Shown: one piece after another, positions 1 to 12,600 of the stretch | Numbering within the stretch: the first letter of the stretch is position 1 | How the letters are laid out: every line of letters starts with the position of its first letter | Assembly (NCBI GenBank): GCA_963920705.1 | Contig: OY987226.1 | Location: forward strand, 7,752,501-7,816,500 | Direction of reading: 5' to 3' | DNA: 64,000 bases | Origin: Odiellus spinosus | Lineage: Eukaryota; Arthropoda; Arachnida; Opiliones; Phalangiidae | The notes under the pieces: generated by a model | Databases searched by the model: none | Told to the model about the DNA's origin: nothing | The model's input: only the letters and a program-made list of their open reading frames with translations | Position numbers and translations under genes: made by a program

Positions 1-1513
1 TCACCTAAGCTTCGTTTCGTTTTGAGTATTCATATTAACTTTTTAAGATAATAATAATTTCATTTTTGAGTAAATCTCTTTAGAATTTACACCAAAATTT
101 TACGATCTATAACCTTTCCATAGAGGCTACAAAAGGTTTCTAGTGTGATTTTGAAATTTTCTCTGAGGTAAATCTCATAAATTATACCCAAGATCTTAGA
201 TCTATGAACCCCTAACTACACCAACGAAAAACTGATACAATTCCTTGACACACAAGTTAACACCATTATTAACTGAACACAAACTCAGGAGATTATAAGA
301 AACCACCTTTTGGGAGCAAGTATGAAACGTCAAAAATGATTATTAAAAAAACTCGGCGGATTGTAAACCGATTTACTCACGTGAATATAGTTCCATTTTT
401 ACGAGGTCAAACATTACACTCTCTTCCGGAACTGTTTTATTGGTGTTGTTATTCGGAAACTGAGGCCCCAACGTAAGAGGGAGGCCTTTTTAACTACCGA
501 TTCGAAGTTGTTACCGAGTTTTAACGTTGCTATACTATGGGTTCATCCATACTTTCCCCAGAGGAGGTTTCGTATAAAATCCTGATACATATTTGATATC
601 AATTTTTATTTTAATATTAGAAAATTTAGAGTATTTACCTCAATCCTTCCTTCTGTCTCGTCGATTATTTTGAAAGGATATTTTCTCTTAGGAATATTTT
701 CTGAAAAGAGATTAAAAATATTCAAATGATTAATTTGTTCGTGTGAAAATTTTGAAAAAGTACGGAGGAAAAGGCGTAGGAGAAAGTGGGATGTAGAAAT
801 CTCGTTAGGATTTTTCCCCTAAACTGAAAATTAAAAATAAAATCGATATGGTCGTCAGCCTGCTACTCGGAAACCGTTTAAAGATTACAGTGTGGACAAA
901 CTTAGGCCCGCTTTCATCTTTAAGTTATTTAATTATAGACAAGGAGGCGAATATTATCTTTAAAAGCGATGAAATTTCAGTCTGATTCTGACAGTATCCA
1001 CGCAGTTTACTCGCTTTCCGCGGTTCGTAATCTTTTGAAAGCCGTGGAAATTAATTTTGAAACGGCCGGGTGTATAGGAGAAAGAGAGTCCTAATTAATA
1101 ATTTGTCAAAACTCAATTCGTCGTCGTTTCAACAGTTTTCCGTTACAAAATTTCTCATTTTTAGAGTTTCTTCTCTCCCCCTTTCTCAACACGCTTCGAA
1201 TTCTTAACTGTATCGCGCTGATTGGATAAATTAGTCGTGACATTTTTTTGGTTATTATATGGGTTAAAAATTAGGTTTTCGAGACTTGACAATTTTATAT
1301 TTTGTTCTCGATTACGTGCGTCATGTATGTCGAGGGATTCATTACATCCATATCCGACTACGTTATTACGTATTGGCAATGATAATACAGCCTTTGGCAA
1401 TGCTAAATACTTAGATAGGTAATCATTTTATGATTTAGTACACCTAGGACCATGTAACGAGGCGCCATTGCGTGAACGAATTGAGTTCTATGATTGGTCA
1501 ATTTAAAATGGTA
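1..1513. other. Non-coding stretch, no gene seen
   Basis: AT-rich DNA with only short, overlapping open frames on both strands (around 1161 to 1422) that have no recognisable domain. The one structured piece is a minus-strand copy of a dispersed core repeat near 1368 to 1412, listed separately. Nothing else is supported. Confidence 0.6.
1368..1412 (-). repeat. Dispersed core repeat, copy 1
   Basis: Read on the minus strand, this contains a GTATTTAGCATT core followed by GCCAAAGGCTGTA. The same order of words recurs at 4653 to 4733 (minus), 41910 to 41960 (plus) and 48280 to 48347 (plus). This copy is the most diverged. The family is not recognised; it may be a fragment of a longer degraded transposon. 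Confidence 0.45.
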
Positions 1514-1520
1514 CTATCAT

Positions 1521-1812
1521 CAAGAAGGATCAGATAAGGAGAGGAAAAGTGGGAACGGCGCGGTTCCTACTGCGTCGGCCTAATCTCCCACTCTGGGAGA
1601 ACGGGGAACAGACGGGGGTAGAGATGCTTCGTGGTAAATTGTTGTCACGTGGGTAAAACGAATCCTTTATGAGACGCGCTAGCTAGCGACCACGTGACAA
1701 CAGTTTACCTCGAGAATTTCCTATCCCCCCTTTCCACCCGAGTGGGAGGTTGGCTCTTCTCTCTCTAACTCAACGCAGCCCCACTTTTCCTCTCCTTATC
1801 TGATCCTTCTTG
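1521..1812 (+). mobile_element. MITE family A, copy 1 (7-bp target duplication)
   Basis: A 292-bp non-coding element with terminal inverted repeats of about 33 bp, starting CAAGAAGGATCAGATAAG and ending with its reverse complement. It is flanked on both sides by the same 7 bp, CTATCAT (1514 to 1520 and 1813 to 1819), which marks a transposition event. The interior folds back again around two CACGTG words. There is no coding capacity. Copies lie at 22887 to 23173 and, reversed, at 38402 to 38682. A 7-bp duplication fits few DNA transposon groups; superfamily assignment is left open. Confidence 0.9.
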
Positions 1813-1819
1813 CTATCAT

Positions 1820-3029
1820 AGAAAGACAACCTTTTTAAGTTGTCCATATCCATTCTCTGTCACAGTGAAACTCACTTTGACCACGAAATTAAGCATTGAA
1901 ACAATGAAAAGTGGCAAACTTATTTACCTATATATATTATGTTATGGTATTACACGTGTAAATTAAGTTTAATCTGTTTTGTTTATTTTCAGTTTGGACC
2001 ATTTGATGTGGAAAACTAAATGTTAATAACACTTTGTGACGGATTATGTAAACACTCTCTTGACTGTTAAAGCAGACGTTTATGGGACAATTGATTGGAA
2101 CTAATGTACTTTCTGGTCTTTTCTGATCCAAGCATGCAGCACTTAGAAGTGGGTAAGTGCATATACTTTTTTTTATCGGTTAATTTTGAACCAAACATCG
2201 CCCAGAAGTAGATAACCCACTTATTGAGTAGTGCAAAAAAAACCAAAATATTTTATTTCAAAATACAGAGCCCGACTAGTTTCGATAACCATTCGGTTTC
2301 ATCATTAGGTGTATCGCTTCTCCTCTTATCTCCTTCTGACATTACTTAATTTTAAGTGTGTATAATATATATTAAGTATATTAACTACATAATTACATCA
2401 TTTACACATTTTTAAGGGAGAGACATTAATGTTTCTGTTAAGATATTTCTTTAAAGTTTAAAAATAAGTCGTAACGTATTCCTGATATTTTATATATCGA
2501 TTATTTTAACTGATATTTGTTTAAACTAAACTTTATTTAATTTATGGGCGGTAATTATTACTACCATTCGGAAATTGGTTATTGCAACTAACTGCGGGAT
2601 GATCCTAAATTATCTATAATTGTTCCTAAATATTATTACTGGGAAATGCACTTCTTACAACTTTTAAAGACGTCCTTCCGTCGTCTGCTATGTTTCTTTG
2701 AAGGCATTGCTTTGACAGCCACCTGATAGTTTACCCTTTTTTGAATGGGAAAGATAACCGACCCCTTTTAGCTTTTATACATTGCAATCTTATGTAAGAA
2801 AATCAACTTTACAATTTCCTTTAAAAAGTAATAAAATATTCCATCCACTGTTTTAGAAACAATAGATTGAAACGCGTGTAGAACGAGGTTCTCGTACAAT
2901 ACGCATTATCTAAATCCCTTTCTTTCATTATATTGCTTTTAAAGTAATGAACCGAGGATAAAATAAACTAGTAAAATCTTAAAACGCTTTCGAATCGCAT
3001 TAAAATTCAAAAATATTCATAAGAGTTTA
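1820..3029. other. Non-coding stretch, no gene seen
   Basis: AT-rich sequence with no frame above about 64 codons, no clear inverted repeat and no tandem array found by eye. Confidence 0.55.
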
Positions 3030-3302
3030 GCCGCGTTCATACTAGGCCATGGAATCGATTTAAACCCTTTCAAAACGTTTCGCTAGAGTCGTGTAAACGG
3101 GAAACCGTCTTTTCTCGAATCGATTTGATTCGATTTCTCGAAACTGTTTCGGGAACCAGTTTCATACCGATTCGGTTCCAACAACCGATAGATGACGTTA
3201 AAATAAATCTGAACGCGTGGCGCTTAACGATTCCTGGCGATTTGAATATCGGTTTGATTTTACCGTTTCAAATCGATTAAGAAATACTAGTGTGACCGTA
3301 GC
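3030..3302. mobile_element. MITE family C, copy 1
   Basis: The left end reads GCCGCGTTCATACTAGG. The right end, read in reverse complement, gives GCTACGGTCACACTAG, so the ends form an imperfect inverted repeat. The interior is rich in self-complementary ATCGATTT and GAATCGATT words. Only a TTA is shared by the two flanks, so the target duplication is unclear. A shorter relative at 60134 to 60302 has the same ends. There is no coding frame. The superfamily is not identified. Confidence 0.55.
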
Positions 3303-6300
3303 TTATATTTCACCATGAATTGAATGCGAATTTTTAAAACTACACGTAAGTTCATCCATTCCATGATTTGTTTAAATTCAAAGGTAACTAATTACCTTTG
3401 TGCACACTGCCAAATCAAGATGAAATTGACTATATTTCTAGTCCTCTTTTGTTCTTAAAATGGCTTCATTTTATGCCAATATCGTTTACACGTAATGAAG
3501 TGAGGACTGGTGGGGTAAATAGTTAAAAGGGCGTCTTCCGGCGCTGTCTGAGGTCCGGGAAGCCCCCCAATCCACTTTACATAATAGCGTCGAAACCGTA
3601 AACTGCCTCTTAGTACGTTAAATCCCCCCACACGCATTTTGAACACCCTTACTATACTTTAAAAGTTTATTCGCTATGGACAAATTAATAGAGTAAAAGC
3701 TTATATAAAGGTAGATTTCTAATAGCTGCCGTTTCATCCCCCTTTCTTGCCATTTTATTCACTCTTAATTTGCATACTCAATTTATCGGGTCTTTCTCTT
3801 GGAAAATTTTAAAATTATATTTGCATGTATAAATCGTAAATTACGTCTATAAACAATACGCGATACATCTAACAGTGGGTCCTGTTTTATTTTAACGATC
3901 ACGAGTTAAATTCTATCGACGTACTTGGTGGCACAGATGTAAATTATTAAAGCAGAATTTTTACCTTCATAATTAACGATTTGCAATAGTTCTAAGAGAA
4001 GTACTTACGTATTCCATCGAGTTTTAAAGTTAATAAATTTCTAGATTTATTTAATTAGGTATTTGATATTTAATTAACGCGCTATTAAATCGATAAAAGG
4101 TTTAACTGTTTCGCTACACCATTTACAAATCAATGGACCCATTGAACAATAAAAATTACACAAAGAACTATGCTTTTTAGGTGTAAATGTATTACAATTA
4201 AATCATCAAGCCTAGTTAGAAAATTAAATTTTAATTATTGTTGCACTTTTAAGAGCGTTTTTAGATAGCGTTAAAACTCGTCTCTTATAATATTTTCTAT
4301 TTCAATTCGCTAAACAAAGAGAGAGTGAAAGATAGGGAGTAAAAACACACGAGATTACGTCAGTTAGCCTAAATAAGGCCTAGTTATTTTTTCTTTTTTA
4401 TTATTGCTCGTATTGCAAACCGTAATTTTCTAACGGTGTCGACAACTCTGACCTTTCCACGTAAACTATTCAAAAAAATCCCTTTATTGTAATTATAGTT
4501 TAGCTATTATGACATCTTTTGTAAAACTCATTGAATACATAATTAGCGTCGCTATTAATTAAAATTTAAGACGATAGTAATTTTAACAGGAGTATTCCTA
4601 TGAAACTTTCGTTTTCTTTCACGTTAGAGAAAATATCAGAAAGCTTTTGCAAGGGTTAACCACTTCCGTAAAATCTGTACACCGATTACAGACGTTAGTA
4701 ATGCTAAATACGTACTCAGTTAACGTATTCACTTTATCACAGCTAAACCTACAGGCTTCGCCTACAAGAGTAGTCAGGTTAAAGACTAAATTAATAAAAT
4801 ATTACTTATAACAATAAAGCTACGGAAAACGTACATCAAACTAAAAAAATAGTATAGGTTCTAATAAGAATCAAACCTAAACCTTAAAGGTACATTTCCC
4901 AAGGGTCAACTATAGCTTCTACACCTTTTACTATATATTCTCTATGGTTTAACACGTGTTTGAGGAAATAAGGCTTTTCCACGGAAACCCCAAAAGTATC
5001 CATGTCCAATTTCTCCTTTGGGAATTGTGTACGAGCTAAGCTGTTAGCAAAATCGAGCCAAAGTAAATTGTAATGCTCAATTTATATAGGGCTACACGTC
5101 GAGACGGAAGTCTGTCCTTAAAAGCAACCCGTGATTTCAATAAACACATTTAACGGATAAATAAACTATATATAATAAACGTTTCTCATTAAAATAAGTA
5201 ATTAAGTAAATAATCCTTTAGTAATTATAAATTGGAGTAAAAAGCATGTTTTACGAACGTTTAGATCTGTTGTATGGTAACTAAAATATGTATGCGAAAT
5301 ATGCGAATTATTCTCAAACTCTTTTTCCGCCAATTTTTTTATTTAAATGGAAAAACGAGCTAATTAAAAATGGAACAGATTTTGATTTTAGTTTCTGAAT
5401 CTACGCGCAAAGTTTCGAATAAGTAAATTTTTAAACTGAATTTGTATGCAGAAGTTGAGTTATTTGAATTTCAGCCTAAAATAAATTCGGACCAATCATA
5501 TTATTTCAATTTTCAACAGTATACTATCGCGACTGAGTTTCTTAAAAACCTCGCCAGATGGTGACAGCGAAGCTGTTAAACTATACTGAAGGCGGGAACC
5601 TTTGGGTTCATCTGATTGGTTCAATTTTATACTTCACTTTCATTCAATCTAACCAAACTTTACAAATTAAAACACCGAAAACGTCCAATAATTTTGAAAG
5701 ATACGTTCTTGGGTATGGTTTATTACTAGCTAGCATAAACAAAACTGAAGTTATAGCTCGTATTTTCCCTTTAATGATATAAGAAGTATGTCAGTGTGAC
5801 TTGGCAGTTAGTACTAAATAAAATATAAATAATAATCCCTATGAAACATTTAGAATTGATTTCACGTAGTCTGACGTTCGTGCTAACTGAAAATTGAAAC
5901 GGTTTGTGAAAGGCGAATTAAAAAGCAGGGTTAATGGCTTATATCTAATAATTACGTCTTTATATTTTTGTTGCGGCTAGCGAGAACTAAAATAATACAC
6001 GCGGATAATTTTAATAAGGTCTTATATAATTACGCAATTTATAATGTAGCAATTTTGATATCGTAATTTTTTTTACGCGGTCGCGTACACGTGTTGTTAA
6101 TTGTTAAGTTGGTTTTGCGTTGGGTATTAATTGGTGTTTATGAGCGGTCATGCCGTAAGATTTATGGATTATAGGGAGGATGAAAAGGGAGTAATGTAAT
6201 TTTGTTGATACCTAGAGGTATCAAATTTTGAATATAGCGTTTTAAAAGTATGATAAAACTAAAAATGTTATCTGTAGACATTCGAGAAAAATAGTTAAAA

Positions 6301-7564
6301 TTTGTTCGAAGTATATTTATGCGTAGCGTGTTTAGTTTGCAATTTTAATAATTAACTAGTGAAATATTGCTAGCTATTTGCTGAATTTTGATTTAGTTTT
6401 TACACACATTTTTACAGTAGTCTCTCTGTACTTCCTTCATGTGTTTATGATTTATTGTTGGGATCGTTCGTAAAGATATTGGGGTCATCACTAAAGGATA
6501 TTTCAATCATTTATCGGGGGGCTATCATGAGTAGGAACGTTATACAATTGACTTGAATGATTTAAACTATTTTTTTTTTTATATTTTCTTGTACAAATAT
6601 ATCCAAATCAACGTTGTATTTGCATAGAGGAGGTCCAAAATTAAGTAATACATAAAATGTATAGTGAAAATCCAATTGGAATATCAGTGAAAATCAATTT
6701 CAAAGCGGTTTTTGATTTTGATATTTATTCTAGGATAACTTCACGCTCAAACTATTTTCCATTCAACGCTTCCTTCCTTTCGATACACGTGATCTTTAAT
6801 GAGTCTATATAGAGCTCACGGCAACTAGCTATTTGTTTACCGTTCAATATTGGCTTCTTCCAATTTTTTTTTATCGGTTCCTACGTGGTTATCACGAATA
6901 GACCATTAGTAGTTATATATGTAGCCTTTAACTTTAATGCCAAATAGAGCTGCGTGTACGCCTGAGAGGGATAGCCTTCGTTATCACCTGTTGTAAATGA
7001 ATATCTACCCAGAGCTACGGTCCTAGTGTGGGGGGCTCTTCAAAGGGAGGGTGAAAAGGAATTATACGAAATCTTTTTAATCGATTATTTATTTCAAAAT
7101 TGTTAAAAAAACACAATGTTCAAGGGATAAACTAAAAATATAAGTAAAAATTATCGTGAATTTGGTCCCAGTTGGTTGAAGGATTATAAAAGTGTTCTAC
7201 TAACACTTTAAACATATTTTTAATTACTGGAATTTATTGGAGACATTTTTGTGGTTTTAAATAAAATGTTAAATAAAAATAATATATCCATTAAAGACCT
7301 TGAAAAACCTTAAGACAGTTCTCCCAACAGGTCTCTAAAATTCCTAAAACCCCCTACTTTTTTTTTGAAGTCCCTAAACCACCGTAAAATCGTGATTTGG
7401 TCCTTAAATAACCATATTTCTAGTAAATTTGGTTAAAAATATCGTCGGCCTATAATATTCAACACAAATTTTATGCTAAGTCGAATTTATTCGTTTAAAC
7501 AGGGCTATGATTTCCCTTAGTTTCGTATACTGATATATTCTTGTAAATAATACCGATACATCAT
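3303..7564. other. Long non-coding stretch, no gene seen
   Basis: AT-rich DNA with scattered GC-richer patches and no reading frame with a recognisable domain (the longest is about 74 codons at 5558 to 5782, no similarity recognised). It contains one copy of the dispersed core repeat at 4653 to 4733. No other structure was found by eye. Confidence 0.5.
4653..4733 (-). repeat. Dispersed core repeat, copy 2
   Basis: On the minus strand this reads GTGAATACGTTAACTGAGTA, then CGTATTTAGCATTACTAACG, then CTGTAATC, and ends near ACGGAAGTGGTTAACCC. The first part matches 48283 to 48330 and the last part matches 41980 to 42000. It therefore links two other copies and shows that the repeat is at least 80 bp long. 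Confidence 0.55.
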
Positions 7565-7905
7565 GGAAACCCCACTTCTATTAAGAATCCATTCAGGTTC
7601 CATAAGAATATGGGAGGGCCGCGATTCAATAACCATCCTCCCAAACTTTGTAGCAAAAGTTCGTCTGCTTCGAATCGATTTTTTCAAGTAAATCGCTCCT
7701 GACATCCATTATTAACCCGCGCCACTAACGACCTTGACATAATGTTTTGGGTAATAAAAATGGAGCCGACCGAAAAAAGATCTAAGCGTACAAATGTTGC
7801 GAAAATTGAAGACGAACTTTTGTTACAAAGTTTGGGAGGATGGTACCAGAGGCTAAAGCTATGCTCCCATATTCTTATCGAACCTGAATGGATTCTTGCT
7901 TCTAT
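7565..7905. repeat. Foldback (inverted repeat) of about 115-bp arms
   Basis: The left arm (about 7575 to 7690) and the right arm (about 7780 to 7900) are reverse complements at roughly 80 percent or better. Shared blocks include GACGAACTTTTG, ACAAAGTTTGGGAGGATGGT, CCCATATTCTTAT and GAACCTGAATGGATTCTT. The spacer is about 90 bp. Small frames on both strands (7517 to 7957) are by-products of the inverted structure. It may be an old foldback or MITE; no target duplication is evident. Confidence 0.65.
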
Positions 7906-9217
7906 CAATTATGTAGATATGATCTCCGATAATTTCAGTTTCAATAATTTAATTTAATTAAAGATATTGAAGATAAATTACTCCTTTAAAAGTAAATAAT
8001 AAAAATACAAAGTTCCTTTACACACTCCCTTTAAAATGTTATATAGTTTCCATAGGAACGCTTCTGTTTTGGACATACGATGAAGCCCGCGCTCACCGTC
8101 CCTATTTATCCGCCTTTTCCATTATAGCTTCTTGCAATCTTAAAATAGGCTTTAACTAAACGCAATAACATATTTTTCCAATGATAAAAGCCTGTTTTCC
8201 AAGATTGAAAATAAGTATAACTTTTGTATTCAAAATAAAAGGCCCAATATCGTTTTTACAACACTCCCACCTGTCCGTATTCTTATAAAATTCCGCGTGT
8301 CGATATAGTATATCGACTAATTCTATATTCCAATTTCATTCGCCGAGTTCAATGCTAATAAGGGTATGCTCTCCTTTAACTATAGTTAACTTTTTTGCAC
8401 TTGTTTTCAGTTATTAACTATTGTACTTGTGATAAATTCCATATGGAATGAAATTCAGGTTAAAAAGTAATTTATAGAATGCAATGTCCATAACGGTTTA
8501 ACTAGGTATTGCTTTCATAGAACTACGTTTTTCTTTGCTTTCCCAACTTTATTAGCAGTGTAAATTCCGGGTGATAGCGTTTAGACTACAAATATAAGAA
8601 TTGTAAAAACAATTCCACCATCAAATTACACTGAGAAGAAAGGGGGGATTATATGTAACTTGTACAACTGAAAATGTTTTTCTAATGTATATTTTTCCGT
8701 TAATGCGTGGGAAATAACAGTGGCGGACCTTTTCTATTCGAATTATAGTTTGCAACTATAATTTATGTACTTAATTTCTTTCCAAGCTTAACATTATAAA
8801 GATAAATAAACGCAAAATAGGTTTATAGTTTTTGACTAGTCGACAAGTTTCGAAGCTTCATAGTTGACAACGTGACATCACGTTACGCCGTTTAAAAAAG
8901 TGTGTGTGAAAAAGTTACACCTTTCTATATATATCTGTCTTACATTTACGAAACATTTGACAATGTATTGATTGCGAAATTATACAGTTTTAGTAATGTT
9001 AGGTCTAACCGGTATTTAAATTTTTCTCGATTTAAATAAAAGCGTACGGATTAACCACGCCCATATATTCTGCATTTTTAAAATAGGGAAATAAAGGACA
9101 TTTATAGTCTGTTCAGTTACGCAATTAGAAGCAATAAAAGATAGCGAGAAATAAATGTATTAATATATTCACCCATTTATATATCTCCCTGCCTTTCAAT
9201 TCATTGCACCAACACTC
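7906..9217. other. Non-coding stretch, no gene seen
   Basis: AT-rich sequence without recognisable gene, array or inverted repeat. An isolated ACTCCCTTTAAAA word near 8024 resembles the right end of the TTAA family, but no matching left end was found. Confidence 0.5.
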
Positions 9218-9221
9218 TTAA

Positions 9222-9655
9222 AGGGAGGATGCAACCTAACAACAAGTGATTTTTTTATCGATTCCTTATTGTTTAAATAGGCCTAACCCACTATTTAAAA
9301 AAATTTCAAACAAATATTAAACTAGAAATAAATTTAAAACTTACCCGGAAAATAGGCTTAGTGGGATTCATGGAGGTCCGGATTTCCTCGCGTGTAAGGT
9401 CTAGCGACCAATCGCGCGCGACGTAAGTCTCGTGGAGATCTCGCGTGAACGACGGGCCTTTGCTCATTGGTCGCAAGACCTTACACGGACGCAATTCAGG
9501 ATCTCCATGAATCCCCCTAAGCCTATTTTCAGGGTAAGTTTTAAATTTATTTCTAGTTTAATATTTGTATTGTAAGATTTTTATCGGTGGATTAGGCCTA
9601 TTTAAACGATAAGGAATCGATAAAAAATCACTTGTAATTAGGTTGCATTCTCCCT
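9222..9655. mobile_element. TTAA-flanked foldback MITE (Kolobok-like), copy 1
   Basis: The 434-bp element starts AGGGAGGATGCAACCTAA and ends TTAGGTTGCATTCTCCCT, and is flanked by TTAA on both sides (9218 to 9221, 9656 to 9659). Nearly the whole element is one long imperfect inverted repeat, with a GC-rich apex around 9375 to 9500. Ends of the form TTAAAGGRR with TTAA duplication are known for T2/Kolobok-type MITEs, so that assignment is likely but not proven; piggyBac elements also use TTAA. Relatives lie at 14760, 20494, 35923 and, weaker, 23361 and 41800. Confidence 0.8.
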
Positions 9656-9659
9656 TTAA

Positions 9660-12600
9660 GAAGATTGAAAGGTTTTTAACAAATGTAATTACAAGCAAGC
9701 GCAAACAAGAGGGTAAGAAATATGTATTAAAAATGTATTTTAAAAATGATTTGAAAATACAAATGGGTAGCTCTTCCAACTGGTTAATAAGCTAGAATTT
9801 CTCAGATAACTGAAGAAAATAGGGCGAACCTTAAATTCATATCCTCAGAGAAATTGTTAAGCAAAAATAAAACGATAAATTTTGCAATCGGTTTATGCTA
9901 TTTGCGGATCAGATAACAATCATGTGGCAATATTTATCAGTTCTGCAGTTATAATGCAGCAGTTATCTGACTGTTGGTTGGAGGCGCTACGAATATAAGT
10001 TATTTTTAACAACAGGGGAAAATTTACACTTAAACTTTTTATTCTTTGTAAGACTGGTGGATTTTAAATTTCATCTAATTTTTATTGCTAACAATTGAGT
10101 ATGTCACCAAATACCAAAATGTAACTTGGTGTTACATTGGTACAAGAATGCAAGTCAGGATGAAATATAAAATATTTTATAAGTAATAATATATTTGACG
10201 TGTGATAAAGGTAGTACACACTTTCTTCGATTGGTTTTTTAAATATTTTTACCTAAAAATTAAATTAATAATTGCACGCAGTTCATCCGCCCTTTACATT
10301 ACATTATTTTTAAACATTTGATAAACTTAACTCGAATTCAATGAAGAAAATGATCTCATATTTCTATACGTGGTTATTAACCCTAAGATAAAATCGACAT
10401 TAATTTAATACGTTTAATAAAAATAACATAAATCGTACGTAATTCAACACTGACAAGCTTCAACTTTAATTGATTTAGAAAGCGTGTTAAGGCAAACCCT
10501 AATGTAGAGAGTGAGGCCCTGTAACCTTATATTAAACGCGAGAGCTAGGCGAATTCCGTAGTTAATTTACGTCAATCAAATTCGGAAAAATGGGATTTAG
10601 GCAGACTCGTATCGTGTACGTAATACACGAAGTTCATGTTTCGCTCGATTTCTCCGAAGCGCCTTTACAATTGTAAAGGTAAAAGCCAAAGTAATAAATT
10701 GTAATTTATTAATATTGTTCAAGTAAAACGCGGAAAATTTACCGCTAGACGGAAAAATAAAAAAAACGTGGAGTTAGCTTTGAATCATTGAATTTTAAAT
10801 TTTTTTAAATTGATAGAAAATTAAATTGTTAATCATTGAACAATATAAATCAGTTTCAGACTCTACACTTAAGAATTTAATGAATCTAATTCCTTGTCGA
10901 TTCAGTTTTCAATTTCTGTTATAGAACCTTATACAGTACGACCATAGGTTAGTTAGATTTCATGGAACTTCGTGCTAAAAGAGGCACCTTCCTTTCCCAC
11001 GATCTAGTTACTGTAACTGTAGCCTAAAGTAAAGTCCCTTCAAATGAGAAGAGTGAACCAAGCGAACGTCGTTCTTCGGAATTCACTAGGCCTACGAGTC
11101 TATACGACCCCAGTCGCTTTTACTGTGATTTTAAATGGCCCTGACCCTAAAAGAAATAGACTAGCATGTTGGAGGCCACAAAATATTTTAAAATAATTTG
11201 GAAAAACAGGACTAAACTGAAAATTCGGTAGCGGAAAAATACGGAAAAGTTTCCGGAAAAATATTTTCCGGCTTACAACCCTATAATTTATCCTACACTG
11301 TATTTGATTCAAAGTTGAACCTTTTTAAAACGGTTTAATATTGAAAATGAACCTTTTATTTGGTGTACTTTTACTTTAACTATCTAGGAATATGTGCTTT
11401 AATTTGGTACAGAAAACACGGCCTGATATAGTCTCGCATGTTACCAGAATCAAACCGAACATAATATTTAATCAAGGAATCTGCGCGTATCATAATCATG
11501 TAGAGTTTTCAGCTTTGTACGAAGTTAGGGTCGTGTCTATCTCTTGGGATTAAGACCGAGATACGGCGTAAAATTACTTAGCTTTTCGTTTGATGAAATT
11601 TCGAATTGAGCCTGATTTTACTTACTACACAGCGGGAATCGCGGTTTCATGACGGTTATGTAAAATTACTCAACCCCAACTATAGGTTTAAGTAGATTCA
11701 GGCTGACACCCGTCAAATTAGATAGCGTGTAACCGTACGGTACATCAAGCTGCGCCTGTATGAGACGTTCTAGTCACGAAGACTATAGCTGCAACTCTCG
11801 CCAATCCCGCGTGCGTATTCTCTACACGCCTACTTAAAGTACAAGTCTCACGGTGAATATACTTTTAATCTAACACCAGATCGGGGTAGGCCGTAATAAA
11901 AGCTACAAAATAAAAGTAATTACGTCAAAATCGGTTATGAATTTTTAAAGAAATTAATGACGTTATCACTCATTGTGGAATATTTCTGCATGTGCAAATT
12001 CGAATCGTATAGTATTATTTATCATTATTTTCCGAGGCCGTGTAGTTATATTTATTAGAAACACTGAAGTAAATGACTTTGAACATTTATACCTGCCTAA
12101 TTAAAATTACTATAACATGCAACAGCTTGTTAATAATTAGTTATTCTGAACAAACTTAATTTCGTATGTATTCCACATTGAGTTGGCAGCGCGTTCGAAG
12201 GTAGACTATACCATTACGCGCATATTTGTTGACTTATAGAAAGAGGAAGCTATTGTTTGCCTATGCTACTACTTCGAGTAAAGGCTCCAATTCTTGTGGG
12301 TTCGAAGTGCGTTTTTGCAAAAAGCACTCACTGTAAAAGCGTTTTCCGATAAAAGAGCTTCAACCTCGTGAAATACAGGTCTGTAAAAGAGCTTTTGTTG
12401 CTTTTACTTGGATAGCTCTATAAGGTTTAACCCCTCTTTGAAACGTCATGTAGACTTAAGTTCTAAAACGGATCTTTCTGGTTAATTTACCCTGTTTTCT
12501 ATACACCTATAATTAATTATTATTTGTTATTCAATTTTAACAAAAAACTGTCATCTTGAAGTTTTAACTATACTTTATATAATTTATTACGAACTAAAAC

